Positions 7,929 through 18,650 of a stretch of 64,000 bases of DNA are shown piece by piece. A model generated the notes under the pieces. That model saw only the letters and a program-made list of their open reading frames with translations. It was not told the DNA's origin and ran no database searches. How positions within the stretch are numbered: the stretch's first letter is position 1; every line of letters begins with the position of its first letter. The stretch comes from Stutzerimonas stutzeri (GTDB lineage: Bacteria > Pseudomonadota > Gammaproteobacteria > Pseudomonadales > Pseudomonadaceae), in contig NZ_JAMOHZ010000003.1 in assembly GCF_024448715.1 (NCBI RefSeq), positions 186,001-250,000 on the forward strand, read 5' to 3'. Both the position numbers and the translations under genes were made by a program.

Positions 7929-8969
7929 ATGGACTCGATAACCCAGGCCCTACTCGGCGCCACCGTTCAAGCCTCGCTGCTTGGCCGCTGGCAAGGCCGC
8001 AAGGCGCTGCTTTATGGCGCGGTGCTCGGCACCCTCCCCGACCTCGACGTCGTGATCGATTACGGCGATGCGGTCGCCGACATGACTTATCACCGGGGCT
8101 TCAGTCACTCGTTATTCGTTCTCAGCGTGCTTGCCGTTGCGCTGGCATGGCTGGCCAGGCGAATACGCCCGGATCCGAATTACACCGGCATGCGCCTGTT
8201 TCTCACGATCTGGCTGGTGCTGGTGACGCACGTCGTGCTGGACGCCTTCACCAGTTACGGCACTCAATTGTTCTGGCCGCTGACGACGCCGCCAGTGGCT
8301 TGGTCCAGCGTATTCATCATCGACCCGTTGTACAGCGTGCCGCTGCTGCTGGCGGTATTGGCGGGTGCAATCTTCGGCCTGCAGGGACGCAACGTCCGCT
8401 GGCCCTCCGTCGCGCTGGTGGTGTCGTCGCTATACCTGGGCTTCACCCTGACAGGTAAGCAGATGGCCGAGAAACGGGTGGAAGACGCTATGGCCCACAG
8501 CGGTATTGAGCACGCCCGCATCTTCAGCACACCGACGCCCTTCAACAGTTTTCTGTGGCGAGTGATTCTGGTGGACGGCGACGTCTACTACGAAGCGTTG
8601 GTGAGCTGGTTCGATGATACGCCACCGCAGCTGGTGCGCATCCCGCGTGGCGAGCGACTCGCCTCCATTATCGCTGACTCACCGCAGCATGCCCGTCTGC
8701 AGTGGTTCACCGGCGATGTACTGCGCTACGACGAAGTCGACGATCAGATTTTGGTTACGGATCTGCGACTTGGCATGACCGGCTTCCACCCCTTTCGTTT
8801 TGCCCTTGCCGAGCGCGATGGGGAGAACTGGCGGCTGATTCCGTATGTCGAGCGGTTGCCCGCCGAACGCGGCGACATGAGCCGCTTGAAGCTCATCTGG
8901 CGACGCATCTGGCAACAACAACCCGACCTGCCGCTCGCCGAGTGGGCGGCAGATCTCAACGCGCGCTAG
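7929..8969 (+). CDS. Membrane-bound metal-dependent hydrolase (YdjM/DUF457 type)
   Basis: A 346-residue inner-membrane protein. The N-terminal half holds MDSITQALLGA, LGTLPDLDVVIDYGD, YHRGFSHSLFVL and THVVLDAFTSYGTQLFWPL, the conserved His/Asp set of the YdjM/LexA-regulated hydrolase family. About five hydrophobic segments occupy residues 20-180; the remaining part is soluble. The substrate is unknown. The ATG at 7929 is chosen since the family begins there; upstream in-frame sequence from 7824 lacks membrane character. Its last 14 bases overlap the convergent permease gene. Confidence 0.85.
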   Translation: MDSITQALLGATVQASLLGRWQGRKALLYGAVLGTLPDLDVVIDYGDAVADMTYHRGFSHSLFVLSVLAVALAWLARRIRPDPNYTGMRLFLTIWLVLVTHVVLDAFTSYGTQLFWPLTTPPVAWSSVFIIDPLYSVPLLLAVLAGAIFGLQGRNVRWPSVALVVSSLYLGFTLTGKQMAEKRVEDAMAHSGIEHARIFSTPTPFNSFLWRVILVDGDVYYEALVSWFDDTPPQLVRIPRGERLASIIADSPQHARLQWFTGDVLRYDEVDDQILVTDLRLGMTGFHPFRFALAERDGENWRLIPYVERLPAERGDMSRLKLIWRRIWQQQPDLPLAEWAADLNAR

Positions 8970-10281
8970 ACCGTCGGCGCTTCTGCCAGCGGCCTAGCGC
9001 GTATAGAACGGCGCCCAGTGCCATCAGCAAACCGGCACGCAGCCAGGTGCCGCCGCTCTGCTGGGAGAGCAGCAACAGGCAGGACCCGATCGCCAGAACC
9101 GGCAGAAAAGTCGGCGTACGAAAGTGCGGTTCGGCGACCCGATCCTTGCGCAGCACCAACACCGCGACGTTAGTGCTCATGAACACGAACAGCAGTAGGA
9201 GAACCACAGTTTCGGCGAGCGCGGTCAAGGTCCCCGTGACGGTGAGAATCATCGCCAGCAACGTGGTGATCAGGATCGCCATCCAAGGGGTACGCCGCTC
9301 CGGCAAGACCCGCGTCAGGGACGTGGGCAACAGGCCCTCGTCTGCCATGCCGTAGGCAAGACGGCTGGACATGATCATGGTGAGAAGTGCGCCGTTGGCC
9401 ACGGCAACCAGCGCCACGGCAGCAAACAACCAGTCCGGTACTGCGTAACCAGTTGCGCGAACGACATCCAGCAGCGGTGCCGAGGATTGAGCCAACACCT
9501 CCGGTGATAGCACCGCTGTAGCGGCGACTCCCACGCCCATGTAAACCAGCCCCGCCACCAGCAAAGCGCCGAACAGCGCGCGCGGATAGTTGCGCCGGAC
9601 ATTCTTGACCTCCTCGGCCACATTGGCCGATACCTCGAAGCCAACGAATGAATAGAAGGCGATCAATGCCGCACCGAGCACCGCGACTGCCGGAGAAACA
9701 CCCGGCGTGAATTGCACAACTCGCGACGGTTCACCGTTGCCATCCATGACGAACCATGCAGCCAGCAACACCACCAGCAACAGACCGGACACTTCGATCA
9801 CGGTCATCACCCCATTGGCACCCAGCGATTCCTTGATGCCTCGTGCGTTGAGCAGAGCAATCACTGCCAGAAACACCAATGCCGTCGGCACCGCCGGTGT
9901 GTCGAGGAACGCACCGAGATAGTCGCCGGCGAATGCCAGCGACAATCCGGCCGCGCTGGTGACCCCCGCTGCAAGCATGCAGAAGCCGACCAGAAAAGAC
10001 ACCAGCGGCATGCCGAATGCCCGCTCGGCAAACACGGCCGCACCGCCCGCCTTGGGATACTTGGTTACCAGCTCCGCGTAAGACGCTGCGGTAAGCATGG
10101 CGAAACCCAGGGCGATCAGCAGCGGTACCCAGACTGCGCCACCCGCCTCACCGGCCATCTTGCCCACCAGGGCGTAGACACCAGCGCCCAACACATCGCC
10201 GAGAATGAAGAGAAACAGTGCGGGACCTGTGATTGCCTGCCGAAGACGAGATTCGCCGGCAACGAATGCCGTAGTTTTCAT
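8956..10281 (-). CDS. APC family amino-acid permease
   Basis: A 441-residue integral membrane protein with about twelve hydrophobic segments. It has the APC-family start GPALFLFILGDVLGAGVYALVGKMAGEAGGAVW, and FYSFVGFEVSANVAEEVKNVRRNYPRAL-type sequence near residue 210, the typical consensus around helix 6 and the following loop. It probably takes up an amino acid or polyamine by proton symport. GGAGGG lies about seven bases before the ATG. It overlaps the 3' end of the convergent hydrolase by 14 bases. The exact substrate cannot be named. Confidence 0.88.
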   Translation of the reverse strand: MKTTAFVAGESRLRQAITGPALFLFILGDVLGAGVYALVGKMAGEAGGAVWVPLLIALGFAMLTAASYAELVTKYPKAGGAAVFAERAFGMPLVSFLVGFCMLAAGVTSAAGLSLAFAGDYLGAFLDTPAVPTALVFLAVIALLNARGIKESLGANGVMTVIEVSGLLLVVLLAAWFVMDGNGEPSRVVQFTPGVSPAVAVLGAALIAFYSFVGFEVSANVAEEVKNVRRNYPRALFGALLVAGLVYMGVGVAATAVLSPEVLAQSSAPLLDVVRATGYAVPDWLFAAVALVAVANGALLTMIMSSRLAYGMADEGLLPTSLTRVLPERRTPWMAILITTLLAMILTVTGTLTALAETVVLLLLFVFMSTNVAVLVLRKDRVAEPHFRTPTFLPVLAIGSCLLLLSQQSGGTWLRAGLLMALGAVLYALGRWQKRRRSSAR

Positions 10282-10414
10282 GAATGACCCTCCCCCGCCT
10301 CGGCGAAAGAGGTTGCGATCAACGATTGCAATGGAAGAACTCCCGGGCGCACGGCGACAGCCGCATTCCTGTTCTAGATTGGCCCGGTCCGAGGGAGTTC
10401 AGCCTTTGAAACGC

Positions 10415-10442
10415 AAAAGCCCCGGCGCGGGCCAGGGCTTTT
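10415..10442 (-). terminator. Rho-independent terminator of the chemoreceptor gene
   Basis: The hairpin AAAAGCCC ... GGGCTTTT lies 17 bases past the chemoreceptor stop; read on the minus strand it ends in a GC-rich stem followed by TTTT. Confidence 0.75.
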
Positions 10443-10458
10443 GGTTGCACGCAGCGAA

Positions 10459-12408
10459 TCAGGTGCGGAAACGGGCGACCAGTCCCTGCAACTCGACGCC
10501 GAGTCGTGCAAGCTCAGCACTCGCACCCGCGGTCTGCTCGCTGCCGCTGGCGCTTTGTTCGCCGATGTCACGCACGCGCGTCACGCTCTCGGAAATATTT
10601 TCCGCCACTGCACTCTGCTCTTCCGCAGCTGCCGCGATCTGCTGGTTCATCTGCTCAATGGTGGACACCGAATCGGTGATGCGGCCAAGCGCGGCACCCG
10701 CTTCGCTAGCCAGATCGACCGTGCGCTGGGTCAGATCGCGGCTGGTCTGCATCTGCTCGACGGCTTTCTGTGCAACCCGCTGCAGATTGCTGATCAACCC
10801 TTCGATTTCTTCGGTGGAATCATGAGTACGGCGAGCCAGTGCGCGGACCTCGTCAGCCACCACGGCAAAGCCGCGGCCTTGTTCGCCGGCGCGGGCAGCT
10901 TCGATCGCAGCGTTGAGCGCTAGCAGGTTGGTCTGCTCGGCAACCGCACGAATCACTTCGAGAACGCTGCCGATGCGGCCGCTCTCGGTGTTCAACTCTT
11001 CGATGGCATGGGCCGACTGTTCCACTTCGCCGGACAGGCTGTCGATCTGGCCGATGGCTTCCTTGACGACCAAGTCACCTTGACGGGCCTGTTGGTCAGC
11101 CTGTCGGGCCGCGAGCGATGCCTGCTCGGCGTTCTGCGCGACTTCCTGCACCGTTGCGGCCATTTCATGCATAGCGGTGGCGACCTGGTCGGTCTCCTCA
11201 CGCTGCTTTTGCACCCCAGCGCTAGTCTGCGCGGTGACCGCCGACAGCTGCTCGGCCGCCGTGGCGATTTGCCCGACGCCGCCACCGATACGGCCAATCA
11301 AGGTACGCAGGCTCTGGGTCATGTCGCCCATGGCTTGTTGTAACTGCCCCAGTTCATCACGCCGGGTGGTCTTTTGCGACTGAGTCAGATCGCCTTCGGC
11401 AACCCGCTGCGCCAGTTGCACGGTGTAGCGCAGGGGAACGACGATCATGCGGGAGATCATGGTGGCCGCCGCTAGGCCAACGATGATAGCCAGGGCAGTG
11501 ATGGCTGCGAGCAACAAGTACGCATTGCTGCGCTGGCTTTCGGTCGCCTCGTTGGCATCGGCCAAGGCTTGGTTGGCGGTATCGAGGATACGTTGTGCCT
11601 GGCCGATCATGGTCTGTTCCGATGTGATCCGTTCAGTCCGGTTGTGGCGAAACTCGGCGAACGCCTTCTCATAGTTGGCAAGAGCAGATAGAGCGCCGTC
11701 CATCGTGGTCTTCTGCTCGTCGTTGAGCCAGGTTTTCAAGCTATTGCCGATGGTGGTCACGTCACCGTAGACCTCGTTCCAGCTGTCTACCGCCGCCTGG
11801 GTGTTGTCGCCGAGGAAAATATTTTCGAACGTGCGCAGATCGAGAATGCGCTTGGTCAGACCAGACGCGGCTTCGGCGATCGTCAGCGGATCACTGCCCT
11901 TGAGATGGTCACCTTCCAGCCGCAATACCCGCACCGCGTCGTACATATCCAATTCGATGTATTCAAATTCCTCGCGACTGGCCTGCGCCGCATCGGCCAT
12001 GCGCTTACGCAATTCCGCACCTCTGCCGATCAGCAGGCCATATTCGGTGAACTCTCCGGCATATACGGCCGCATCACTGCGGATCTGCTGCAGGAGCTCC
12101 TGCTCCTCGGCGGAAGAATTGTCAGCGAGCTCGTCCAGTTTCTTATTGAGCTTGTCGAGCGTATCGCGCAACGCCGTTGCAGAGTCTTCGCTACGGGTCA
12201 GGGCGTAATCGCGTTCCTGACCGCGCGCCCTGAGGATCTCGGCGTTGATACTGGACAGCTGGTTCGTCTGATACGAGCGGCTCACGATCGAATCCACGGC
12301 GTAGAAGCCGGTTCCGGCGACTCCCAGGGTCAGCAACAGCACCATGGCAAAGCCGAGCAGCAGCTTCTTGCCCACGGAAAGGTTGGCGAATATATCGACG
12401 GACTGCAT
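10459..12408 (-). CDS. Methyl-accepting chemotaxis protein, probable HBM sensor
   Basis: A 649-residue transmembrane chemoreceptor. A first membrane helix ([23 protein letters not shown]) lies near residues 15-37, a long all-helical periplasmic domain of about 255 residues follows, and a second helix ([23 protein letters not shown]) starts near residue 297. Then come HAMP and a signalling domain with the hairpin tip [24 protein letters not shown]. The size of the sensor domain fits the helical bimodular (HBM) class seen in McpS of P. putida, which binds TCA acids; the ligand here is not known. TAGGAA precedes the ATG. It is monocistronic with its own terminator. Confidence 0.92.
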   Translation of the reverse strand: MQSVDIFANLSVGKKLLLGFAMVLLLTLGVAGTGFYAVDSIVSRSYQTNQLSSINAEILRARGQERDYALTRSEDSATALRDTLDKLNKKLDELADNSSAEEQELLQQIRSDAAVYAGEFTEYGLLIGRGAELRKRMADAAQASREEFEYIELDMYDAVRVLRLEGDHLKGSDPLTIAEAASGLTKRILDLRTFENIFLGDNTQAAVDSWNEVYGDVTTIGNSLKTWLNDEQKTTMDGALSALANYEKAFAEFRHNRTERITSEQTMIGQAQRILDTANQALADANEATESQRSNAYLLLAAITALAIIVGLAAATMISRMIVVPLRYTVQLAQRVAEGDLTQSQKTTRRDELGQLQQAMGDMTQSLRTLIGRIGGGVGQIATAAEQLSAVTAQTSAGVQKQREETDQVATAMHEMAATVQEVAQNAEQASLAARQADQQARQGDLVVKEAIGQIDSLSGEVEQSAHAIEELNTESGRIGSVLEVIRAVAEQTNLLALNAAIEAARAGEQGRGFAVVADEVRALARRTHDSTEEIEGLISNLQRVAQKAVEQMQTSRDLTQRTVDLASEAGAALGRITDSVSTIEQMNQQIAAAAEEQSAVAENISESVTRVRDIGEQSASGSEQTAGASAELARLGVELQGLVARFRT

Positions 12409-12571
12409 CAGAGAATTCCTAGAAAAAAGTAAGCACGCTTATGGAGTCGGCAGGTCGCGACCAAAGTTGAGTGCGAAAAGCGGAACAAATTAAACAGGGC
12501 ATGATGGCCGTTCGCCAGCGATCAATCTACAGAGTTGGAGGGGGCGCACATCAAGAGCGAAAAAGGCCGCG

Positions 12572-14353
12572 TCAATATTGCTGTAAATGCCCGTAAAGCT
12601 TGGCGTAGAGCCCGCCGTCGGCAATCAGCTGCTGATGATCACCTTGTTCGGCGATGCGTCCATCGTCGAATACCAATACCCGATCGGCCTGCTTAACCGC
12701 AGACAGACGGTGGGCGATGATCAAGGTCGTGCGGCCCTGAAGGAAACGGTTCAAACCCTGATGCAGGGCATATTCGGTGGCGGCATCCAGGGCGGATGTT
12801 GCCTCGTCGAGAATTACTACCTTGGGCTCGGCCAATACCATCCGCGCAACCGCCAAGCGTTGTCGCTGGCCGCCCGACAGGCGCACTCCCGAACGTCCGA
12901 CGATACTGTCCAGCCCGGCCGGCAATTGCCGAATCGTGTCGGCCAACTGGGCGATCTCCAACGCCTGCCAGCAGGCTTTATCGTCCCGCTCCCGCCCCAT
13001 CAACAGGTTGGCGCGCACCGTGTCGTTGAACAATGCGGGGTGTTGCAGCACCACCGCGACATTGTCGCGAACCGTGCCCAAACCGATATCCTGCACATCG
13101 ATCCCTGCAAAGCGAATCTGCCCCGCCTGCGGTTGGTACAGGCCCAGCAGCAACTGGATCAACGTACTCTTGCCGCCACCGCTGGCGCCAACGATGGCAA
13201 CTTTTTCACCCGCCGCGATCGACAGATCCAGGCCTTCCAACACGGGTTCATCCTGATAGGAGAATCGCAGTCCGCGAACGTCGATATCTACCGTCTCCCG
13301 CCCCACGAACGGGTCCTGCCCGCCGGCGTACTGCGGCTCGTCGGCACGCGCCAGCAACTGATTGATGCGGCTGAGCGCGCCGCCGGCAGCATAGAAGGCG
13401 TACTGTAGATTCAGCAGCTGCTCCACCGGCCCGATCATGAACCACAGGTAGCTGAACACCGCCAGCATCTGGCCGATCGACAGATCGGATAACAGCACCG
13501 TGAGCATTGCCGCCGCCCGGAAAATATCGATGCCGAACTGAAACAGCAGTCCACTGGCGCGGTTGGAGGCATCGGTCTTCCACTGCGAGGCCACGGCATA
13601 GTCACGTACCTCGCGGGCGCGCAGGCCGAGGCGCCCCAGAAAGAACCCTTGGCGATTGCCGGCACGCACTTCCTGGATCGCATCCAGGGTCTCGGTCAGC
13701 GCCTGGGTAAACAGCGAAGTGCTGTCATTTTCCAACTTCTTCAGATGCTTGACGCGTTTGCCCAGCTGCACCGTGGCGTAGATCACCAGCGGGTTGAACA
13801 ACAGGATCAGCAGCGCCAGCTGCCAGTGCATCCAGAGCAGAATCGCCGCCGTGCCGGCGATTGAAAGCAGCGCCACCAAGAAACGACTAAGCGTCTCGCC
13901 GATGAATTTATCGATGGTTTCCAGATCGGTGACCAGGTGCGCGGCGACCGTACCGCCGCCGAGGCTTTCATATTCGCTGAGGGCGATACGCTTGAGCCGC
14001 TCGATCAGCCTTATACGGATGCGATAGACCAGATCCTTCGACAGCCGAGCGAACAAGCGCGCCTGCAGGACGTTGAAAATCAACGCCGAAGCCCGCAGGA
14101 GCAGCGTTGCGCAGAGCATCAGCCCGATATAGCCAATTGCCGTCTGCCAGCCCGTCGGCAGAAATCTGTCCATGATCTGCAGCGCCGTATCGCCCTGCCC
14201 CAACAATACCTCGTCGACCAGCAGCGGCAACAGCAAGGGAATCGGCACGCTGCACAGCGTTGCTAATACGGCGACCAGATTGGCGAGGATCAGCGCCTTG
14301 CGATGATGCAGCGCAAGACGGCGGATCTCCGCCCAGCTGAGCTGATCAGGCAT
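12572..14353 (-). CDS. ABC transporter, fused permease and ATPase
   Basis: A 593-residue half-transporter with a six-helix membrane domain (about residues 20-320) fused to an ATPase domain. Walker A is GASGGGKST near residue 389, the signature is LSGGQRQR near 491, Walker B is VVILDEATSALD, and the H-loop is IIAHRLS. It would work as a homodimeric exporter of the MsbA/LapB/LagD type; the substrate is unknown and no peptidase domain is present. Its start overlaps the end of the DsbA-like gene by eight bases, so the two are co-transcribed and probably translationally coupled. Confidence 0.9.
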   Translation of the reverse strand: MPDQLSWAEIRRLALHHRKALILANLVAVLATLCSVPIPLLLPLLVDEVLLGQGDTALQIMDRFLPTGWQTAIGYIGLMLCATLLLRASALIFNVLQARLFARLSKDLVYRIRIRLIERLKRIALSEYESLGGGTVAAHLVTDLETIDKFIGETLSRFLVALLSIAGTAAILLWMHWQLALLILLFNPLVIYATVQLGKRVKHLKKLENDSTSLFTQALTETLDAIQEVRAGNRQGFFLGRLGLRAREVRDYAVASQWKTDASNRASGLLFQFGIDIFRAAAMLTVLLSDLSIGQMLAVFSYLWFMIGPVEQLLNLQYAFYAAGGALSRINQLLARADEPQYAGGQDPFVGRETVDIDVRGLRFSYQDEPVLEGLDLSIAAGEKVAIVGASGGGKSTLIQLLLGLYQPQAGQIRFAGIDVQDIGLGTVRDNVAVVLQHPALFNDTVRANLLMGRERDDKACWQALEIAQLADTIRQLPAGLDSIVGRSGVRLSGGQRQRLAVARMVLAEPKVVILDEATSALDAATEYALHQGLNRFLQGRTTLIIAHRLSAVKQADRVLVFDDGRIAEQGDHQQLIADGGLYAKLYGHLQQY

Positions 14354-14978
14354 GGGCGTTGTGGTCCAACCAGCGTGCCAGCAAGGGCGACAGCACGTCG
14401 AGCGGCTGAAAGCCGTTGGTCAACAGCGCCAGCTGACCGTTGTGCTCGGCGAGCAAGGTGGGGAAGCCAGCGATGCCGAGATTGCGCGCCCAGTTGAAAT
14501 CGGCTGCGGTGGTGTCGCGCACCGGTTGAGAATCGAAACGGTCGGAGAATTCGATACGCGGGATGCCCGCCGCCTCCGCCAAGTCGACCAGTTCCGGCGG
14601 CAGCGTGACGTTGCGGCTTTCGACATAAAACGCGTGCTGGATCAGCCCGGCCAATGTCCAGGCCAATTTCGCATCGAGACTGCGTGCGGCTACGAGCGCC
14701 CGGCAGGCAGGCTCGGTGTCGTAGACCAGGCCCTCCGGCAGCCCGCCATCGAAGTTGAATGGCTGACCACTCGCCTCATGCACCGCGCGCCAGTACGATG
14801 CGGTGCGCTCCCGGCCGGCCTGATCCATCGCGGTTCGCTCCTGGCGCAGGCCGCCGACTACCAGGTCAGCGCCGACTCCCTGCTCCTGTGCCTGAGCGAC
14901 CAGCGATTGCACCACCGGAGCGAAGCCCCAGCACCAGGAGCACATCGGGTCCATCACGTAGATCAGTCGAGTGCTCAT
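14346..14978 (-). CDS. DsbA family protein (FrnE-like)
   Basis: A 210-residue cytoplasmic thioredoxin-fold protein with an inserted helical domain. The CXXC site is CSWC in YVMDPMCSWCWGFAPV near the N-terminus, and the cis-proline loop is GIAGFPTLL near residue 170. No signal peptide is present. It resembles FrnE/2-hydroxychromene-2-carboxylate isomerase-like DsbA proteins, which act as thiol oxidoreductases. The ATG at 14978 puts the strand leading to CSWC at the N-terminus; longer in-frame readings up to 15242 are arginine-rich shadow sequence. It overlaps the downstream ABC gene by eight bases. Confidence 0.88.
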   Translation of the reverse strand: MSTRLIYVMDPMCSWCWGFAPVVQSLVAQAQEQGVGADLVVGGLRQERTAMDQAGRERTASYWRAVHEASGQPFNFDGGLPEGLVYDTEPACRALVAARSLDAKLAWTLAGLIQHAFYVESRNVTLPPELVDLAEAAGIPRIEFSDRFDSQPVRDTTAADFNWARNLGIAGFPTLLAEHNGQLALLTNGFQPLDVLSPLLARWLDHNAHA

Positions 14979-15042
14979 CGAGGCTCCGGTTCTATCGGGT
15001 GGAGCGCACGTTGCGCACCGTAATTCAGCAATGCAGGTGCTG

Positions 15043-15978
15043 CTACGCGCCCTGCTTGCGGTAGTTGTGACCGATCGGGTGCGGCTGATTGCGCTTGAGC
15101 GCCAATTCGATCTGCTTTTGCCGTTCACGCGCGCTGGTGCGGGTCTTCTCGCTAAGGGTGTTCCAGCAATGCGGGCAGCTGATACCTGGAGCGTAGTGCT
15201 CCGACTGCCGATCCTCCAGCGAGATCGGCGTACGGCAGGCATGACACTGGTCGAAATCGCCTTTACTGAGGTCGTGGCGCACGGTCACGCGGTTGTCGAA
15301 GACGAAGCAGTCACCGCGCCAGCGAGTATCTTCCTGCGGGACTTCTTCGAGGTATTTGAGAATGCCGCCTTTGAGGTGATAAACCTCCTCGAACCCTTCG
15401 CCGAGCATGTAGCTCGAAGCCTTTTCGCAGCGGATGCCGCCGGTGCAGAACATCGCGACTTTTTTGTGCTTGGCCGGATCGTAGTGCGCTTTGATGTACT
15501 CGGGAAACTCGCGGAACGACTTGGTTTGCGGGTCGATCGCACCGTCGAAAGTGCCGATGGACACTTCGTAATCGTTGCGGGTGTCGATCAGCAGCACTTC
15601 CGGATCGTCGATCAGCGCGTTCCAGTCACGCGGCTCGACATAGGTGCCGACGCGCTGATTAGGATCGACGCCCGGTACGCCGAGCGTGACGATTTCCTTC
15701 TTCAGCTTGACCTTGGTGCGGTAGAACGGCTGCTCCTCACAATACGACTCCTTATGGTCGATGTCGGCCAGCCGCGCGTCAGTCCCGAACCAGGCGAGCA
15801 GCGCATCAATGCCTTCGCGGCTGCTGGATACCGTGCCGTTGATGCCTTCTTCGGCAAGTAGCAACGTGCCTTTGATGCCATTGGCATTGAGAGTTTCGAG
15901 CAGGGGCTCACGCAGGGCGACGTAGTCCGGCAGGGAGACGAATTTGTACAGCGCCGCGACGACGATGTTCTGGGTCAT
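15043..15978 (-). CDS. trhO: tRNA uridine(34) 5-hydroxylase, rhodanese family
   Basis: A 311-residue YceA/TrhO protein. An N-terminal ferredoxin-like domain (residues 1-95, including [16 protein letters not shown]) is followed by a rhodanese domain (about 115-215) with the active loop [12 protein letters not shown], whose first cysteine is the catalytic one, and a C-terminal cysteine-bearing region ([13 protein letters not shown]). The enzyme makes 5-hydroxyuridine at the wobble position of tRNA. The ATG at 15978 has AGGAAG upstream. It is followed upstream on the same strand by a BolA gene 132 bases away. Confidence 0.93.
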   Translation of the reverse strand: MTQNIVVAALYKFVSLPDYVALREPLLETLNANGIKGTLLLAEEGINGTVSSSREGIDALLAWFGTDARLADIDHKESYCEEQPFYRTKVKLKKEIVTLGVPGVDPNQRVGTYVEPRDWNALIDDPEVLLIDTRNDYEVSIGTFDGAIDPQTKSFREFPEYIKAHYDPAKHKKVAMFCTGGIRCEKASSYMLGEGFEEVYHLKGGILKYLEEVPQEDTRWRGDCFVFDNRVTVRHDLSKGDFDQCHACRTPISLEDRQSEHYAPGISCPHCWNTLSEKTRTSARERQKQIELALKRNQPHPIGHNYRKQGA

Positions 15979-16110
15979 GCGGTACTTCCTCCAGTGGTCG
16001 CCCACGTAAAGGGCGGACCGGGAATGCGAAAACGACAACGCCGGCGTGAGCCGGCGCGGCGCGCATTCTATCAATAAACCAGCGGCAGGCTTCAAGCCAT
16101 CGGGCGGTGG

Positions 16111-16410
16111 TTACTTGTGCCCGCCGGCGCACACTGGCGAGGCCGGCGCGCTGCCCTTCTGAACCCATTCCTCCGGCGTATAGGTATGCACCGCGAGGGC
16201 ATGCACCTGCTGCATCAGCTCGCCCATCGCGGCATATACCTTCTGGTGGCGCTTGACCGCATTCAGTCCAGCGAACTGCTCGCTGACGACGACGGCCTTG
16301 TAGTGAGTTTCCTGCCCGCGGCTGTGCATATGGCTTTCATCCAGCACTTGCAGATGCACAGGTTGCAGGGCGGCCTGCAGCGCGGTTTCAATCGCGAATA
16401 GTTTGGTCAT
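16111..16410 (-). CDS. BolA family protein
   Basis: A 99-residue protein with the BolA fold signature: HMHSRGQETHYKAVVVSEQFAGLNAVKRHQKVYAAMGELM, including the conserved histidine used with monothiol glutaredoxins to bind an iron-sulfur cluster. BolA proteins affect cell shape, stress response and iron-sulfur handling. The C-terminal tail CAGGHK adds a cysteine and a histidine. It lies between trhO and the DUF2059 gene on the same strand, 15 bases after the latter's stop, so the two may be one transcript. It is a BolA-like paralogue and may not be the orthologue of E. coli BolA. Confidence 0.9.
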   Translation of the reverse strand: MTKLFAIETALQAALQPVHLQVLDESHMHSRGQETHYKAVVVSEQFAGLNAVKRHQKVYAAMGELMQQVHALAVHTYTPEEWVQKGSAPASPVCAGGHK

Positions 16411-16425
16411 GCCTAGCAGACTCCG

Positions 16426-16950
16426 TCAGGGCTTCTTCTGAGTGTCGAGTTCAGCCGTCATGTCGGCCAGTAAGTTGTTCACCTGCGGCACAGCGCTTTC
16501 CAGCTTGGCCTGGGTCACCTGCGCCGAGCGGGCGTTGAGTTTCGGCAGCTTTGTGAGCATCTTCTTGCCTAATTCAGACTCGTAGAACTCATTCAATTGA
16601 CCGAGCTCCTGCTCGGTGAATTCCTCGATGTATAGCGCGACCAGGTCAGGCTTGACCTTTTCCCAGCCGATCGCCTTGTCGAGCGCGGCATCCGCCTTGG
16701 ACTGATAGCTTTCCAGCAGCGCCCGCTTGCTCTCCGGAGCCTGGGTCTGCGCGAAGCGCTCGGCAAACATTTGCTGCACCTGGGCATACACCGGCACGGC
16801 CAGGCGGTCAGCGTTGACCAATTCAAGGAAGCGTTCAGCCTGGGTCGCATGGCTGGCGCTGTCGGCGCTGGCCTGACCACTGAGCAGAGCTATCGACAAG
16901 GCACCACAAAGCCCGAATGTGCGAAGCCCATTTATCCCGAGAGTGTGCAT
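16426..16950 (-). CDS. DUF2059 exported protein
   Basis: A 174-residue protein with a signal peptide (residues 1-30, SIALLSGQASA) and a DUF2059 domain. That domain shows YIEEFTEQELGQLNEFYESELGKKMLTKLP, the family hallmark. Its function is unknown; it should be periplasmic. The ATG at 16950 has AAGGAT upstream, and the longer reading to 17100 has no signal peptide. It is divergent from fumC across about 150 bases. Confidence 0.88.
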   Translation of the reverse strand: MHTLGINGLRTFGLCGALSIALLSGQASADSASHATQAERFLELVNADRLAVPVYAQVQQMFAERFAQTQAPESKRALLESYQSKADAALDKAIGWEKVKPDLVALYIEEFTEQELGQLNEFYESELGKKMLTKLPKLNARSAQVTQAKLESAVPQVNNLLADMTAELDTQKKP

Positions 16951-17098
16951 TGGATAATCCTTGTCGAATGATAGGTGAGCCTCAATGGACACATTCTGCG
17001 CGCGGAGTTCCAATCGCTCAAGGAACAGCAGGCCGGCAGATTGAACCAGTATCGTCAGCCGGCGACCTAACAGGGAGACCTCATCGATGGAGCACGGC

Positions 17099-18490
<1,392 letters not shown>

Positions 18491-18496
18491 GTAGAC

Positions 18497-18569
18497 GGTG
18501 GGCTGAAGCGGAACGCCGCCCGGCCCACCTTACGGCGCCGTAGTTTTGTAGGGTGGGCTTCAGCCCACC
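18497..18569. repeat. REP pair (GGTGGGCTGAAGCCCACC family)
   Basis: ggtgggctgaagcgg ... ccgcccggcccacc is followed by gtagggtgggcttcagcccacc, directly after the fumC stop and before the convergent thiolase gene. It may also act as a bidirectional transcript end. Confidence 0.75.
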
Positions 18570-18650
18570 AATACGCCACCGTCCAGCACGAACGACGGCT
18601 CAACTACGCACATCCACTTGAAGCTTGCATCTTGCGACTTCCCGCTGCCT

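Noticed and set aside
16951-17098. Possible Fur box between the DUF2059 gene and fumC
   Set aside because: Only a partial GATAAT match was found, with no 19-base palindrome.
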